Below, one piece after another: positions 51,586 through 60,248 of a stretch of 64,000 bases of DNA. Numbering within the stretch: the stretch's first letter is position 1; each line of letters starts with the position of its first letter. The position numbers and the translations under genes are program-made. Source of the stretch: Mycobacterium persicum (lineage in GTDB: Bacteria; Actinomycetota; Actinomycetes; Mycobacteriales; Mycobacteriaceae); NCBI RefSeq assembly GCF_002086675.1, contig NZ_MVIF01000020.1, positions 1 to 64,000 on the forward strand, given 5' to 3'. The notes under the pieces are model-generated. The model had not been told where the DNA came from, made no database searches, and saw only the letters and a program-made list of their open reading frames with translations.

Positions 51586-53981
51586 TGGCGGGCTACACCG
51601 TGGTGGAGCTGTCCACCGGTATCGCGGGCGCCTACTGCACCAAACTGTTGGCCGACGGCGGCGCGGATGTCATCAAAGTCGAACCACCAGAAGGTGATTC
51701 GCTGCGTTGCTGGTCGGCTTCGGGAGCCGTCGTCGAGCCGGGCGCCGACGGGGCGTTGTTCAGTTTCCTGAACGGCGCCAAGCACAGCGTGGTAGCCGAT
51801 CCCGCCAGCGAGGCCGACGTCGACTTGGTCGAGACGCTGTTGGCCTCGGCTGACGCGGTGGTGTGGTCAGCCGGTTCGGGGGTCGCCGCGCGTTTCAGAC
51901 CCGAGGAGATGCATCGCCGCCATCCCCACCTCGTCGTCACCTCGATCACCCCCTTCGGATTGCAGGGCCCCTGGCGCGACCGTCCCGCAACCGAATTCAC
52001 ACTGCAGGCGTGGTCGGGCGGCATAGTCGGTTTGGGACGCGGGGTCCCGGACCGGGCGCCGGTGTTCGTCGCTGGTCAGGTCGGCGAATACCTCGCCGGG
52101 GCTTACGCGGGCGCTGCCACCCTCGCGTTCCGTGTTCGGCAGATCGGCAGTGGGGCAGGCGAACTGATCGACTTGTCGATGCTGGAAGCCCAGATCCTCG
52201 GTCTGACCTACTATCCCGTGACCTACTTCGAGATGCTGGGGCGGCCCTGGCGCGACTCCCGCATGCTCACCGTGCCGGGGGTGGCGCCGGCGCGAGACGG
52301 GTTGGTGGACCTTGGATGTGGGACCGCCCAGCAGTGGTTCGACCTGTGCGCTATGGTCGGTCACCCCGAATGGATCGACGAAGAGTCGCCGCTGTCGATC
52401 ACCGAACAGGCCAACGTCCACGCCGACGAGATCTACGCGTGGGTACGCAGTCACCCGGTCGACGAAATCCGGGAACTCGCCACGGCGTTCCGGATTCCCA
52501 ACGCACCTGTGGCCAATGGCGCAAACATCGCGTCACTCGACCACTTCCGGGAACGCGGTTCCTTCGTGAGCAATCCCCGCGACGGATTCCTGCAGCCGGG
52601 TCATCCGTATCGGATGTGGCCCGCGCAACTTCGCCGGCCCGAACCGGCACCGCGGTTGGACCAACACGGCGACCATTACCGGTCCGGCTGCCTGACGCCC
52701 AAGCCGGTGCCTACCGATACACCAACGGCGTTGCCGCTCAGCGGTCTTCGCGTCCTCGACATGACGACCTTCTGGGCCGGCCCGTGCTGTACCCATTTCC
52801 TTGCCATGCTCGGCGCCGAGGTCATCCACATCGAGTCCACCCGTCACCCGGACGGCACCCGGCTCATCGCCGGCATCCCGGTGACCGAGGATCAGTGGTG
52901 GGAGAAGTCGCCGATCTTCGCGGCACTGAACACCAACAAGAAGGACCTCACCCTGGACCTGGGCAGCCCGCGCGGCCGAGAGGTGCTGCATCGGCTTATC
53001 GCGACCTGTGACGTGATTGCGGAGAATTTCACGCCCCGGGTAATAGACCAGATGGGCCTGGATTTCGCGACCGTCCAATCGATTCGTCCCGATGCGGTGC
53101 TGCTGCGCATGCCCGGGTTCGGCCTCGACGGACCGTGGCGGAACAATCCGGCATTCGCCTATGTCATCGAATCCGCGGCCGGAATCAGCTGGCTGACCGG
53201 ATATCCCGATCTTCCGCCGTTCGAGCCGTATTCCGTCGGTGACCCCAATTCGGGTGTGCACGCGGTCATTGGGTTGCTGCTAGCGCTCGAGCACCGCCGT
53301 CGCACCGGCCAGGGTGTGCTGGTGGAGGCGGCGATGGTGGATGCGGCACTGAGCATCGCCGCCGAGCAGATCATCGAATACACCGCCTACGGCGCGGTGC
53401 TGCAGCGAGCAGGCAACCACGGCCCGACTGCGGCGCCGCAGAACCTGTACCGCACCGCAGACATCGACGAGTTCGGCCGCCCCGACAGCTGGGTGGCCAT
53501 CGCGGTGGCTACCGACGACCAGTGGAAACACCTGTGCAATGCACTTGAATCACCTTCCTGGGCAACGGACCCCGCGCTGGCGACCACCGGGGGCCGGCGT
53601 GCCCGCGAGGATGTGATCGACGCTCATCTGGTGGCATGGTGCGGGCAGCGCAGCAGCGCGGCGATCGTCGCGGCGTTGTGGGATGCCGGTGTGCCGGTGG
53701 CCAAGGTGATGCAGCCACACCGCCAGCCGGAGCTGGCGCAGCTGGTCGCGCGCGGTTTTTTCGAGGTTATCGATCACCCGGTGAATGGCGCGATTAGGCT
53801 CAGCAGCATGCCGATGCGGTTCTCCGGCGGGCCTTGCCGGTTCCATACCGTGCCGGCGCCGTTGCTGGGACAGCACAATCGCGAATTGCTGACCGAACTG
53901 GGCCTGTCGGCCGCCGAGATCGCCGAATTGGAAGCCGACGGCGTGATCGGCCAGGCGCCGGCCATGTACTCGGCAACCTGA
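51585..53981 (+). CDS. Fused double CaiB/BaiF (type III) CoA-transferase
   Basis: A 798-residue protein with two full family III CoA-transferase domains in tandem: VVELSTGIAGAYCTKLLADGGADVIKVEPPEGD at the start, then VLDMTTFWAGPCCTHFLAMLGAEVIHIES near residue 392. These enzymes move CoA between acids via an Asp in a SMQDA-like motif. Domain 2 has AAMVDAAL with Asp, domain 1 has LSMLEAQI with Glu instead. One half may therefore be structural, or Glu may replace Asp. Family members normally dimerise as intertwined rings, which a fusion may fix in a 1:1 pair. It would load the catabolic acid of this operon onto CoA. Confidence 0.87.
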   Translation: MAGYTVVELSTGIAGAYCTKLLADGGADVIKVEPPEGDSLRCWSASGAVVEPGADGALFSFLNGAKHSVVADPASEADVDLVETLLASADAVVWSAGSGVAARFRPEEMHRRHPHLVVTSITPFGLQGPWRDRPATEFTLQAWSGGIVGLGRGVPDRAPVFVAGQVGEYLAGAYAGAATLAFRVRQIGSGAGELIDLSMLEAQILGLTYYPVTYFEMLGRPWRDSRMLTVPGVAPARDGLVDLGCGTAQQWFDLCAMVGHPEWIDEESPLSITEQANVHADEIYAWVRSHPVDEIRELATAFRIPNAPVANGANIASLDHFRERGSFVSNPRDGFLQPGHPYRMWPAQLRRPEPAPRLDQHGDHYRSGCLTPKPVPTDTPTALPLSGLRVLDMTTFWAGPCCTHFLAMLGAEVIHIESTRHPDGTRLIAGIPVTEDQWWEKSPIFAALNTNKKDLTLDLGSPRGREVLHRLIATCDVIAENFTPRVIDQMGLDFATVQSIRPDAVLLRMPGFGLDGPWRNNPAFAYVIESAAGISWLTGYPDLPPFEPYSVGDPNSGVHAVIGLLLALEHRRRTGQGVLVEAAMVDAALSIAAEQIIEYTAYGAVLQRAGNHGPTAAPQNLYRTADIDEFGRPDSWVAIAVATDDQWKHLCNALESPSWATDPALATTGGRRAREDVIDAHLVAWCGQRSSAAIVAALWDAGVPVAKVMQPHRQPELAQLVARGFFEVIDHPVNGAIRLSSMPMRFSGGPCRFHTVPAPLLGQHNRELLTELGLSAAEIAELEADGVIGQAPAMYSAT

Positions 53982-53989
53982 CGTGTGCC

Positions 53990-54735
53990 ATGGCGATTGA
54001 CCCGTCGGACATCCTGCTCAACGGCCGCGTCGCGGTGGTCACCGGCGGCGGGTCGGGGATCGGGCGCGGTATCGCCGCCGGTCTGTCGGCCTTCGGCGCT
54101 TCGGTGGCCATCTGGGAACGCGGCCCGGAAACATGCGCGCAGACCGCAGGATCTCTCGGAGTGCTGGGCATCATCACCGATGTCCGGGACAGCGGCCAGG
54201 TCGACGCCGCACTGCGGCGCACCGAAGCCGAATTGGGGCCGGCGAGCATCGTGGTCAACAACGCCGGCGGCGTGTTCTCGTCGCCGCTGCTGGAGACCAG
54301 CGAAAACGGCTGGGATGCGCTCTACCGCGCCAACTTACGCCACGCATCGTCAACGTGACCTCGATCGAAGGCGTGCGTGCCGCACCCGGTTATGCGGTAT
54401 ACGCCGCGGCCAAAGCAGGTGTGATCAGCTACACCAAGACCGCGGCTGTGGAACTGGCGCCGCACGGCATCCGAGTCAACGCGATCGCACCGGATATCAC
54501 GCTGACCGAAGTCCTGGAGCGCCTCGGCGGTGGCGCGGCGATGGCCGGCATCGGCACCGTGGTGCCGTTGGGGCGTCCCGGAGGTGTCGACGAAATCGCC
54601 GGTGTAGCAGTGTTTCTCGCCTCTGACATGTCGAGCTACCTGACCGGCGAAACGCTGCACGTGGACGGCGGTACGCACGCCGCGGGCGGCTGGTATCGAG
54701 ACCCGCAGACCGGTGAGTACTGGCTGGGATCGTGA
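53990..54735 (+). pseudogene. Short-chain dehydrogenase disrupted by a small deletion
   Basis: The first frame (MAIDPSDILLNGRVAVVTGGGSGIGRG... to ALYRANLRH) is a normal SDR N-terminus up to about residue 117 and stops at 54358. A second frame then gives the rest, starting RIVNVTSIEGVRAAPGYAVYAAAKAGV (Ser and YxxxK) and ending YRDPQTGEYWLGS at 54735. Roughly 15-20 codons of the helix between them are missing at about 54340, with a frame change. It was the last gene of the P450 operon. Confidence 0.8.
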
Positions 54736-55018
54736 CGCCAGTTGGGTCACTGGGGGTTTGGGGTATCCGATGTGATTTGTGGTGTCATTGCCGGGCATGA
54801 GTCGGGTAGCTCGGTGGTGGGGCAGCACCGAGAGGGCTCGTGCTCACCGGGTGGTGTGTCATGCCTCCAATCAAGTGTGCGCCGACGGCGTTGGGTGTGC
54901 GCGTAAGGCGGGAATATCACGCTTGGCCCGCCCTGACGGCACAGTCGACGCCGTCAGCGCACGGCGCAAACGGACAGCAGTGACTGTGGTGGCCGATGTG
55001 ATCCACGCGGTGCTAAAG

Positions 55019-55858
55019 CTAAAAACGCCAACCCTCGGCGGCCTGCTCGTCGAAGGTTCGATCGATACGCTCGAACCTGCGGCGGACGGAGGCCCGGGCG
55101 GCCTGGTGCGGCAGCACATACAGCCGGTTGGCCGCAATCGCGTCGGCCGTCAACCGCGCGACGTCGTCGACGGTGAGGCTGTCATCCTGCGCCGGCAACG
55201 AACCGGTTGTCCCCGTCACTTCCGGCGCCGCCGCCAGCCCGTAATCGGCACCGCGGATTCGTTCGGAGTTGGAGACCAGTTTGGTGTCAACCACCATGGG
55301 GCACAGCACCGAAACGCCGACTCCGCGGTCCTTGACCTCGCGCGCCAGGGTTTCGGCCAGGCTGACGACGCCATACTTGGCAACGCCATACGCCCCGAGG
55401 CCGGCATTGGGCACCAGCCCGGCAAAGGATGCGGTGAACACGATGTGACCGCCATGTTCGAGCAGCCCCGGCAGGAATGCCTCGACGGCATGAATCGAGC
55501 CCCACAGGTCGATATCGATCACCCAGCGCCAGTCGTCGTGCGTCATGTCGGCGATCGGACCCGCGACCACAATGCCGGCGTTGCTGAAGACGATGTCGAC
55601 GCGGTCCAGTAGGCGGGACGCTTCGTCGGCGAGATGGGTGACTTCGCGCAGATGGCGGACGTCGCACATCACACCGTGCGCCTCGAAGCCACCGGCACGC
55701 AGGTGCGCGACGGCCTGTTCGAGCCCGGGTTTGTCGATGTCGGACAGCACGACAGCCGCGCCGCGACGGGCGAACTCGGTGGCCGTGGCCAAACCGATGC
55801 CGCTAGCCCCGCCGGTGATGACCGCCCCGCGCCCGGCAAATCCGGTAGATCCGTCCAT
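55019..55858 (-). CDS. Short-chain dehydrogenase/reductase
   Basis: A 279-residue SDR: ITGGASGIGLATATEF (about residue 14), SNAGIVVAG (about 90), FTASFAGLVPN (Ser) and YGVAKYGVVSLAE (Tyr-x3-Lys, about 155). The C-terminal half after residue 190 resembles the longer SDRs next to P450s in mycobacterial lipid loci. It is 11 bases downstream of the mycofactocin-type SDR and ends the P450 transcript. An alternative start at 55882 would overlap the neighbour. Confidence 0.85.
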   Translation of the reverse strand: MDGSTGFAGRGAVITGGASGIGLATATEFARRGAAVVLSDIDKPGLEQAVAHLRAGGFEAHGVMCDVRHLREVTHLADEASRLLDRVDIVFSNAGIVVAGPIADMTHDDWRWVIDIDLWGSIHAVEAFLPGLLEHGGHIVFTASFAGLVPNAGLGAYGVAKYGVVSLAETLAREVKDRGVGVSVLCPMVVDTKLVSNSERIRGADYGLAAAPEVTGTTGSLPAQDDSLTVDDVARLTADAIAANRLYVLPHQAARASVRRRFERIDRTFDEQAAEGWRF

Positions 55859-55869
55859 ACGACGCAACC

Positions 55870-56709
55870 CTATTTGAGGCAACCACCCGCGTCGACGGGC
55901 AGGGTGACACCGGTGATGTACCGGGATTCGTCGGAGGCCAGGAACAGCACGGCATTGCTGATGTCCTCGGCCTCAACCCACGGAATCGGCAGCGTGTGGA
56001 ACATCTGACAGATCGGCGCCATGTCGTCGGGACCCGGATTCTCCAGGTCCGGACGGAACAGCTTGAAGGTGCCCTCGTTATGTAGCATCGGGGTGCGCAC
56101 ATGCGTCGGATGCACCGAGTTGACCCGGATCATGTGCTTTCCCAACTCGACTGCGAAGGACCGCATCAGGCCTACCACGCCATGTTTGGCCGCCACATAG
56201 TTCCCGCAATGGGGGTAGGCCTTCAGCCCGCCCACCGAACTGGTCAGGATGATCGAACCGCCGTTGCCGCCGGCAATCAGATGGGGCACACCGGCTTTGA
56301 CCGTCTTCCAGACACCCGACAGGTTGACGTCGATCATCTCCTGCCAGTCGTGTTCGGTGGTCTGGTCCAGGGTGTCGCCGCCGTTACCGATCCCGGCGTT
56401 GGCCACGATGACGTCCAGCCGGCCCAACTGTTCCACGCCGGTATCCACCGCGGCCTTGAGTGCGTCGTAGTCGCGCACGTCGACCTCGGCGGTGAAGATT
56501 CTGCGGTTGTGACCCTTGACGAGATCGGCTGTCTCGGCGAGGTCCTCAGGAGTCGAGGCCGGGATGGTGGTGTTGGCGACGATCGGTTTGCACACGTCGA
56601 CGGCGATGATGTCGGCGCCTTCCTGTGCCAATCGCACCGCGTGGCTGCGGCCCTGGCCCCGCGCCGCCCCGGTGATGAAGGCGACCTTCCCGTCGACACG
56701 TCCAGCCAT
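55870..56709 (-). CDS. Mycofactocin-coupled SDR
   Basis: A 279-residue SDR beginning MAGRVDGKVAFITGAARGQG, then RSHAVRLAQEGADIIAVDVC, the hallmark of the mycofactocin-dependent family. These SDRs keep NAD bound and pass electrons to the mycofactocin cofactor. NAGIGN (about 104), LTSSVGG and YVAAKHG (Tyr-x3-Lys, about 171) are present. It is 23 bases downstream of the P450, so it likely oxidises the alcohol the P450 makes, by inference from neighbours. Confidence 0.9.
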   Translation of the reverse strand: MAGRVDGKVAFITGAARGQGRSHAVRLAQEGADIIAVDVCKPIVANTTIPASTPEDLAETADLVKGHNRRIFTAEVDVRDYDALKAAVDTGVEQLGRLDVIVANAGIGNGGDTLDQTTEHDWQEMIDVNLSGVWKTVKAGVPHLIAGGNGGSIILTSSVGGLKAYPHCGNYVAAKHGVVGLMRSFAVELGKHMIRVNSVHPTHVRTPMLHNEGTFKLFRPDLENPGPDDMAPICQMFHTLPIPWVEAEDISNAVLFLASDESRYITGVTLPVDAGGCLK

Positions 56710-56732
56710 GATTACCCCATTTCTCAAGCAGC

Positions 56733-57935
56733 TCAGGCGATGATCGCCGGCATGGTCTCCCAGCCCCGCACTGTCGACGTGGGGGACAGTTTCGCGCTGG
56801 CGAGGTCCACATCCCATTCGGGGAAGCGCTTCAGGATCTCCTCGAGGGCGATCCGTCCCTCCAGCCGCGCCAGCGCCGAGCCCAGACAGTAGTGGGTCCC
56901 GACACTGAACGTCAGGTGCTGACGCGGCTCGCGCCGGATATCGAAAACATCGCCGTCGGGCGGGAATTGACGGTGGTCGCGGTTGGCCGACCCGATGAGC
57001 ATCATCATTACGCTGCCCTTGGGCACCTGCCGACCGTAGTATTCGACGTCTCGGGTCACATATCTGGCCACGTGCGGAGCGGGCGGCTCGTATCGCAGCA
57101 ACTCCTCGACGGCCTGCGGAATCAACGACGGATCGTCGACGAGCGCGCGGCGCTGATCCGGATGCTCGGCCAGCACTTTGCCCGCCCAGCCGATCAGCCG
57201 GGTGGTGGTTTCGTTGCCCGCACCGGACACGACGCTGACATAGGTGAGAAGTTCGTCGCGTCTGAGCCGGCGCACCGTTGCGGTCTCGTCCTCGAATTCG
57301 ACGTTGAGTAGTTCGGTCATGATGTCGTTGGCGGGATGCTCGGCGCGCCAATCGAGGTAGCGGGCGAAGAAGTCGCCGCTGGCCATGCCGTCGGTGGAAG
57401 CCTTCATCGGTTGGCCGGCTTCGGTCCGCAGTTGGGCGTTGGCGAAATCGCGTGCGGCTTCTTGGTCTTCCTCGGGCACGCCCAGCAGCATGCCGATGAC
57501 CCGCATCGGCATCTGCGCCCCGAGGTCGGCGACGAAGTCGAATTTGCCGGTTCCGACCAGCGGATCCAGACTGCGCGAACAGAATTCGCGGATCTGCGGT
57601 TCCAGATCGCTGATCTTGCGCGGGGTGAACATGCGCGACAACAACTTACGGTGAACGTCGTGAATGGGCGGGTCCTCGAATACCAGCACGCCCGGCGGGA
57701 TCTCGATATTGGCCTTGATGATTTCCAGGATCGCGCCCTTGGCCGAGCTGAACGTCTGATAGTCGACGATCGCCGGTTCGACGTCGGCGAACCTGCTCAG
57801 GGCATAGAAGTCGTGTTGCGCGTTGTAGTACAGCGGTGCCTCGTCCCGTAGCCGGCGGAACATCGGATAGGGGTCGGCGTTGAGCGCTACGTCATACGGA
57901 TCGAAATGCACGTCGCTAGCTGCGGTGACTGTCAC
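56733..57935 (-). CDS. Cytochrome P450
   Basis: A 400-residue P450. The I helix shows VVSGAGNETTTRLIGWAG (about 235), helix K EELLRYEPP, and the heme loop FSVGTHYCLGSALARLEGR (Cys about 348). The N-terminus FDPYDVALNADPYPMFRRLRDEAPLYYN is typical of mycobacterial lipid/steroid P450s. No ferredoxin is adjacent; the 2Fe-2S ferredoxin at 9205, under the same palindrome, could serve it. The operator at 58043-58057 lies 108 bases upstream. Confidence 0.9.
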   Translation of the reverse strand: MTVTAASDVHFDPYDVALNADPYPMFRRLRDEAPLYYNAQHDFYALSRFADVEPAIVDYQTFSSAKGAILEIIKANIEIPPGVLVFEDPPIHDVHRKLLSRMFTPRKISDLEPQIREFCSRSLDPLVGTGKFDFVADLGAQMPMRVIGMLLGVPEEDQEAARDFANAQLRTEAGQPMKASTDGMASGDFFARYLDWRAEHPANDIMTELLNVEFEDETATVRRLRRDELLTYVSVVSGAGNETTTRLIGWAGKVLAEHPDQRRALVDDPSLIPQAVEELLRYEPPAPHVARYVTRDVEYYGRQVPKGSVMMMLIGSANRDHRQFPPDGDVFDIRREPRQHLTFSVGTHYCLGSALARLEGRIALEEILKRFPEWDVDLASAKLSPTSTVRGWETMPAIIA

Positions 57936-58042
57936 GGGTTATCGCCTCTCGCCAGAACTCGTGCCGCATCTGAACTCTGTCATCATTCACCGACCGGTGT
58001 CAACGCCGAATTCGTTTCTGCTATTTCTAATTCTTAATTAGA

Positions 58043-58057
58043 GAGAATCAGGTTCTC
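58043..58057. promoter_or_regulatory. Variant GAGAATA palindrome upstream of P450
   Basis: GAGAATC-A-GGTTCTC, 6 of 7 arm positions paired, between the P450 start (57935) and the tetR stop (58099). Same motif family as 9530, 16241 and 58883. Confidence 0.65.
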
Positions 58058-58098
58058 AACAGCTTGGCGCGATACGACCGGTGCGATATTCGGAACCG

Positions 58099-58818
58099 CT
58101 ACGCGCCGGCGAAGCCGCGTGAGCAGAAGTCCCATACCTCCTCGGCGGTGATGGGATGGGCCGTTGCCTCGTCTTTGCCGCCGCTGGACTGCGCAATGAA
58201 CATCACGGTCTGCATGGTCATCGCGGCCATCCGCCGCGGATTGACATCTACCCGCAGCTGACCGGCTTTACCGGCGTCTTCCATGAGCTCGGTCAGCAAC
58301 GCCAGCAGGGGCGCATGAGCGATCTTGACCTCGGCCGGATGCGTAACGAGTAGGCGTGGCGCGAAGTCGGTGAACAGGGGTCGCTGGGCCGTTGGGTCGG
58401 GTCGGGAGGCCTCGTACAACAGCTCGATGGCGACTTTCAGCCGCTCCAGTGGGTCGGTGTGTCCGTCCGTAGCGGCCCGGATCTGGTCGGCCGAACGGCT
58501 CAGCGCATCCTCGAACAACGCAAGCAGCAGCTCGTGCTTGCCGTCGAACTGTAGATAGAAGCTCCGCAACGACTGACGCGAGCGGTCCACGACTTCCTGG
58601 ACGGTGAAATCCGTGCTGCCCTTTTCGATGATGATCGCCTGCGCGGCGTCCAGGAAACGCTGAACCCGCTGTGCCGCCCGCAATTTCGCCGTCTTGATGG
58701 ACCGCTCGACGGCGCGCTGCTTCCAAGCTGGCTCTTCGCTGGGATTGGTCACGGGCGGCTCAGGCGGCTGCCGCGGGGACAAAACATGGTTGGACTGTAC
58801 CGGAGAACGCCGTGGCAT
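58099..58818 (-). CDS. TetR-family regulator, candidate master of the GAGAATA regulon
   Basis: A 239-residue TetR protein. After a disordered Pro/Ser-rich N-terminus (about 45 residues) comes the HTH (AAQRVQRFLDAAQAIIIEKGSTDFTVQEVVDRSRQSLRSFYLQFDGKHELL), then a ligand domain with LKVAIELLYEASRPDPTAQRPLFTDF. It is flanked by two copies of the palindrome, one on each side, and is divergent from fadE across the perfect copy at 58883. Start 58818 is chosen over 58926, which would run through the operator. The role as regulator of all four sites is inferred from position. Confidence 0.85.
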   Translation of the reverse strand: MPRRSPVQSNHVLSPRQPPEPPVTNPSEEPAWKQRAVERSIKTAKLRAAQRVQRFLDAAQAIIIEKGSTDFTVQEVVDRSRQSLRSFYLQFDGKHELLLALFEDALSRSADQIRAATDGHTDPLERLKVAIELLYEASRPDPTAQRPLFTDFAPRLLVTHPAEVKIAHAPLLALLTELMEDAGKAGQLRVDVNPRRMAAMTMQTVMFIAQSSGGKDEATAHPITAEEVWDFCSRGFAGA

Positions 58819-58882
58819 CGCTGCGCTCGACCTCCTCACGGGCTCGTCGACGATGTCTTGGAGATTGTAACTTCCTCGTGAC

Positions 58883-58897
58883 GAGAATACTATTCTC
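58883..58897. promoter_or_regulatory. Perfect GAGAATA-C-TATTCTC palindrome between tetR and fadE
   Basis: Identical 15-mer to that at 9530-9544. It is 65 bases before tetR and 53 before fadE, fitting autoregulation and control of fadE. Confidence 0.78.
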
Positions 58898-58949
58898 TTA
58901 CCCGCGTGTTTGGGAACCGCGATCAAGAGAGCGGGCGTTCAGGAGTGCC

Positions 58950-60125
58950 GTGCAGCTGACCTTTGATGCCGATGTCGAAGCATTCCGCCGCGAATTCGTC
59001 GCGTTCCTCGACCATCATCTGCCCGACGAGGCCGCGGGCACGCAGCGGCCGCGTTCGTGCGCGCACCTTCCGGAGTGGGCGCGCCGGTGGCAGCGGCTGC
59101 TGTTCGACAACGGATGGCTGCTGCCGGGCAATCCGCCGGAGTTCGGCGGCCGCAACGCCTCGCTCTTGCAGCAGTACGTGTACTTGGAGGAATTGGCCCG
59201 GCGGCGCATCTATCGCAGCTTCAACCCGCAGGGCGTGGGCATCATCGCGGAATCGTTGCTGTCGTTCGGGACCCCGGAGCAGAAGCGGCGCTGGGCCGTG
59301 CCGATCCTGCGCGCCGAGATGACCGCGTCGCTGGGCATGAGCGAACCCGGCGCCGGTTCGGATCTGGCGTCATTGACAACGCGGGCGGTGTCCGATGGTG
59401 ACCACTTCGTCGTCAACGGACAAAAGGTGTGGACTTCGGGCGCCCATGACGCCGACGTGTTGCTGACGTTCGTGCGCACCAATACCCACGCCCCGAAGCA
59501 CCAGGGCATCAGTGTCTTGCTGATTCCCACGGATACCCCAGGTGTGGTGCGGCGACCGTTTCCGTCGGTGTGCGGCCACGACGACGTCGAATTCAACGAG
59601 GTGTTCTTCACCGATGTGCGGGTACCGGCCGAGAATCTGGTGGGACAGCTCAACGAAGGCTGGCGAGTGGCAACCGGATCACTGGGGCACGAACGCGTCA
59701 TGCTGTGGCTGGGATACGCAAACCTGTTGGGCGAGTTGGCAATCGACTTCGCTCCAACGGACGTCCAGCAGCGCGATCGCTACGCCACCCTGGTGATGGA
59801 CACCCACGCGATGCGGCTGCTGGGGTCCGCGGCGCTGGCCCGGGCCGCGCGCGGGGACGACGATGTGCCCGCCCAATCCGTGCTCAAGCTGCTCGGTTCG
59901 GAGGCCTTGCAGCGTGCTTCGGAAGATGCGCTGAACGCCGCCGGAGCCGACGGGCTGGTGCACCCCTCGGTGACGGCCCCGTTCGCGCCGCTGAACCTCG
60001 ACGCCCACTACGGCAGCTGGTTCGACCGGTACGCGCGCAGCTTCGCCGGCACCATCGCGGGCGGCACTTCGGAAATCCAACGAAACATCATCGCCGAGCG
60101 CATCCTCGGACTCCCGCGCGGATAG
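58950..60125 (+). CDS. Acyl-CoA dehydrogenase (FadE)
   Basis: A 391-residue full-length acyl-CoA dehydrogenase: TASLGMSEPGAGSDLASLTTRA (FAD binding, about 125-147), VNGQKVWTSGAHDADV (about 155) and the C-terminal RYARSFAGTIAGGTSEIQRNIIAERILGLPRG. GTG 58950 with AGGAG at 58941-58945 starts MQLTFDADVEAFRREF; earlier in-frame codons lie across the operator. It probably forms a homotetramer, unlike the two-gene fadE sets elsewhere in this window, and handles an acyl-CoA of the GAGAATA pathway. Confidence 0.9.
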   Translation: MQLTFDADVEAFRREFVAFLDHHLPDEAAGTQRPRSCAHLPEWARRWQRLLFDNGWLLPGNPPEFGGRNASLLQQYVYLEELARRRIYRSFNPQGVGIIAESLLSFGTPEQKRRWAVPILRAEMTASLGMSEPGAGSDLASLTTRAVSDGDHFVVNGQKVWTSGAHDADVLLTFVRTNTHAPKHQGISVLLIPTDTPGVVRRPFPSVCGHDDVEFNEVFFTDVRVPAENLVGQLNEGWRVATGSLGHERVMLWLGYANLLGELAIDFAPTDVQQRDRYATLVMDTHAMRLLGSAALARAARGDDDVPAQSVLKLLGSEALQRASEDALNAAGADGLVHPSVTAPFAPLNLDAHYGSWFDRYARSFAGTIAGGTSEIQRNIIAERILGLPRG

Positions 60126-60211
60126 ATACCCTAGAGGGGTTGTGTATATCCAGATCAGGCTTGTGTTGCTGGCAATCTAAACGAATGCGTGCCACTAGGG
60201 CCTAAAGACCA

Positions 60212-60226
60212 TACCCGTGTAGGGTA
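60212..60226. promoter_or_regulatory. RicR-type copper operator upstream of the Met-rich protein
   Basis: TACCCGTGTAGGGTA, a perfect TACCC-n5-GGGTA palindrome. The bases after it (CGTATGTGGC) align with those after the lpqS box (TATAGTGGCC), so the -10 element overlaps the box in the same way. It ends 22 bases before the start codon. Confidence 0.82.
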
Positions 60227-60248
60227 CGTATGTGGCATCATTACCGCC

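Noticed and set aside
54736-55018. Possible small gene between the broken SDR and the next SDR
   Set aside because: No frame has a ribosome site or protein-like composition; nothing assigned.
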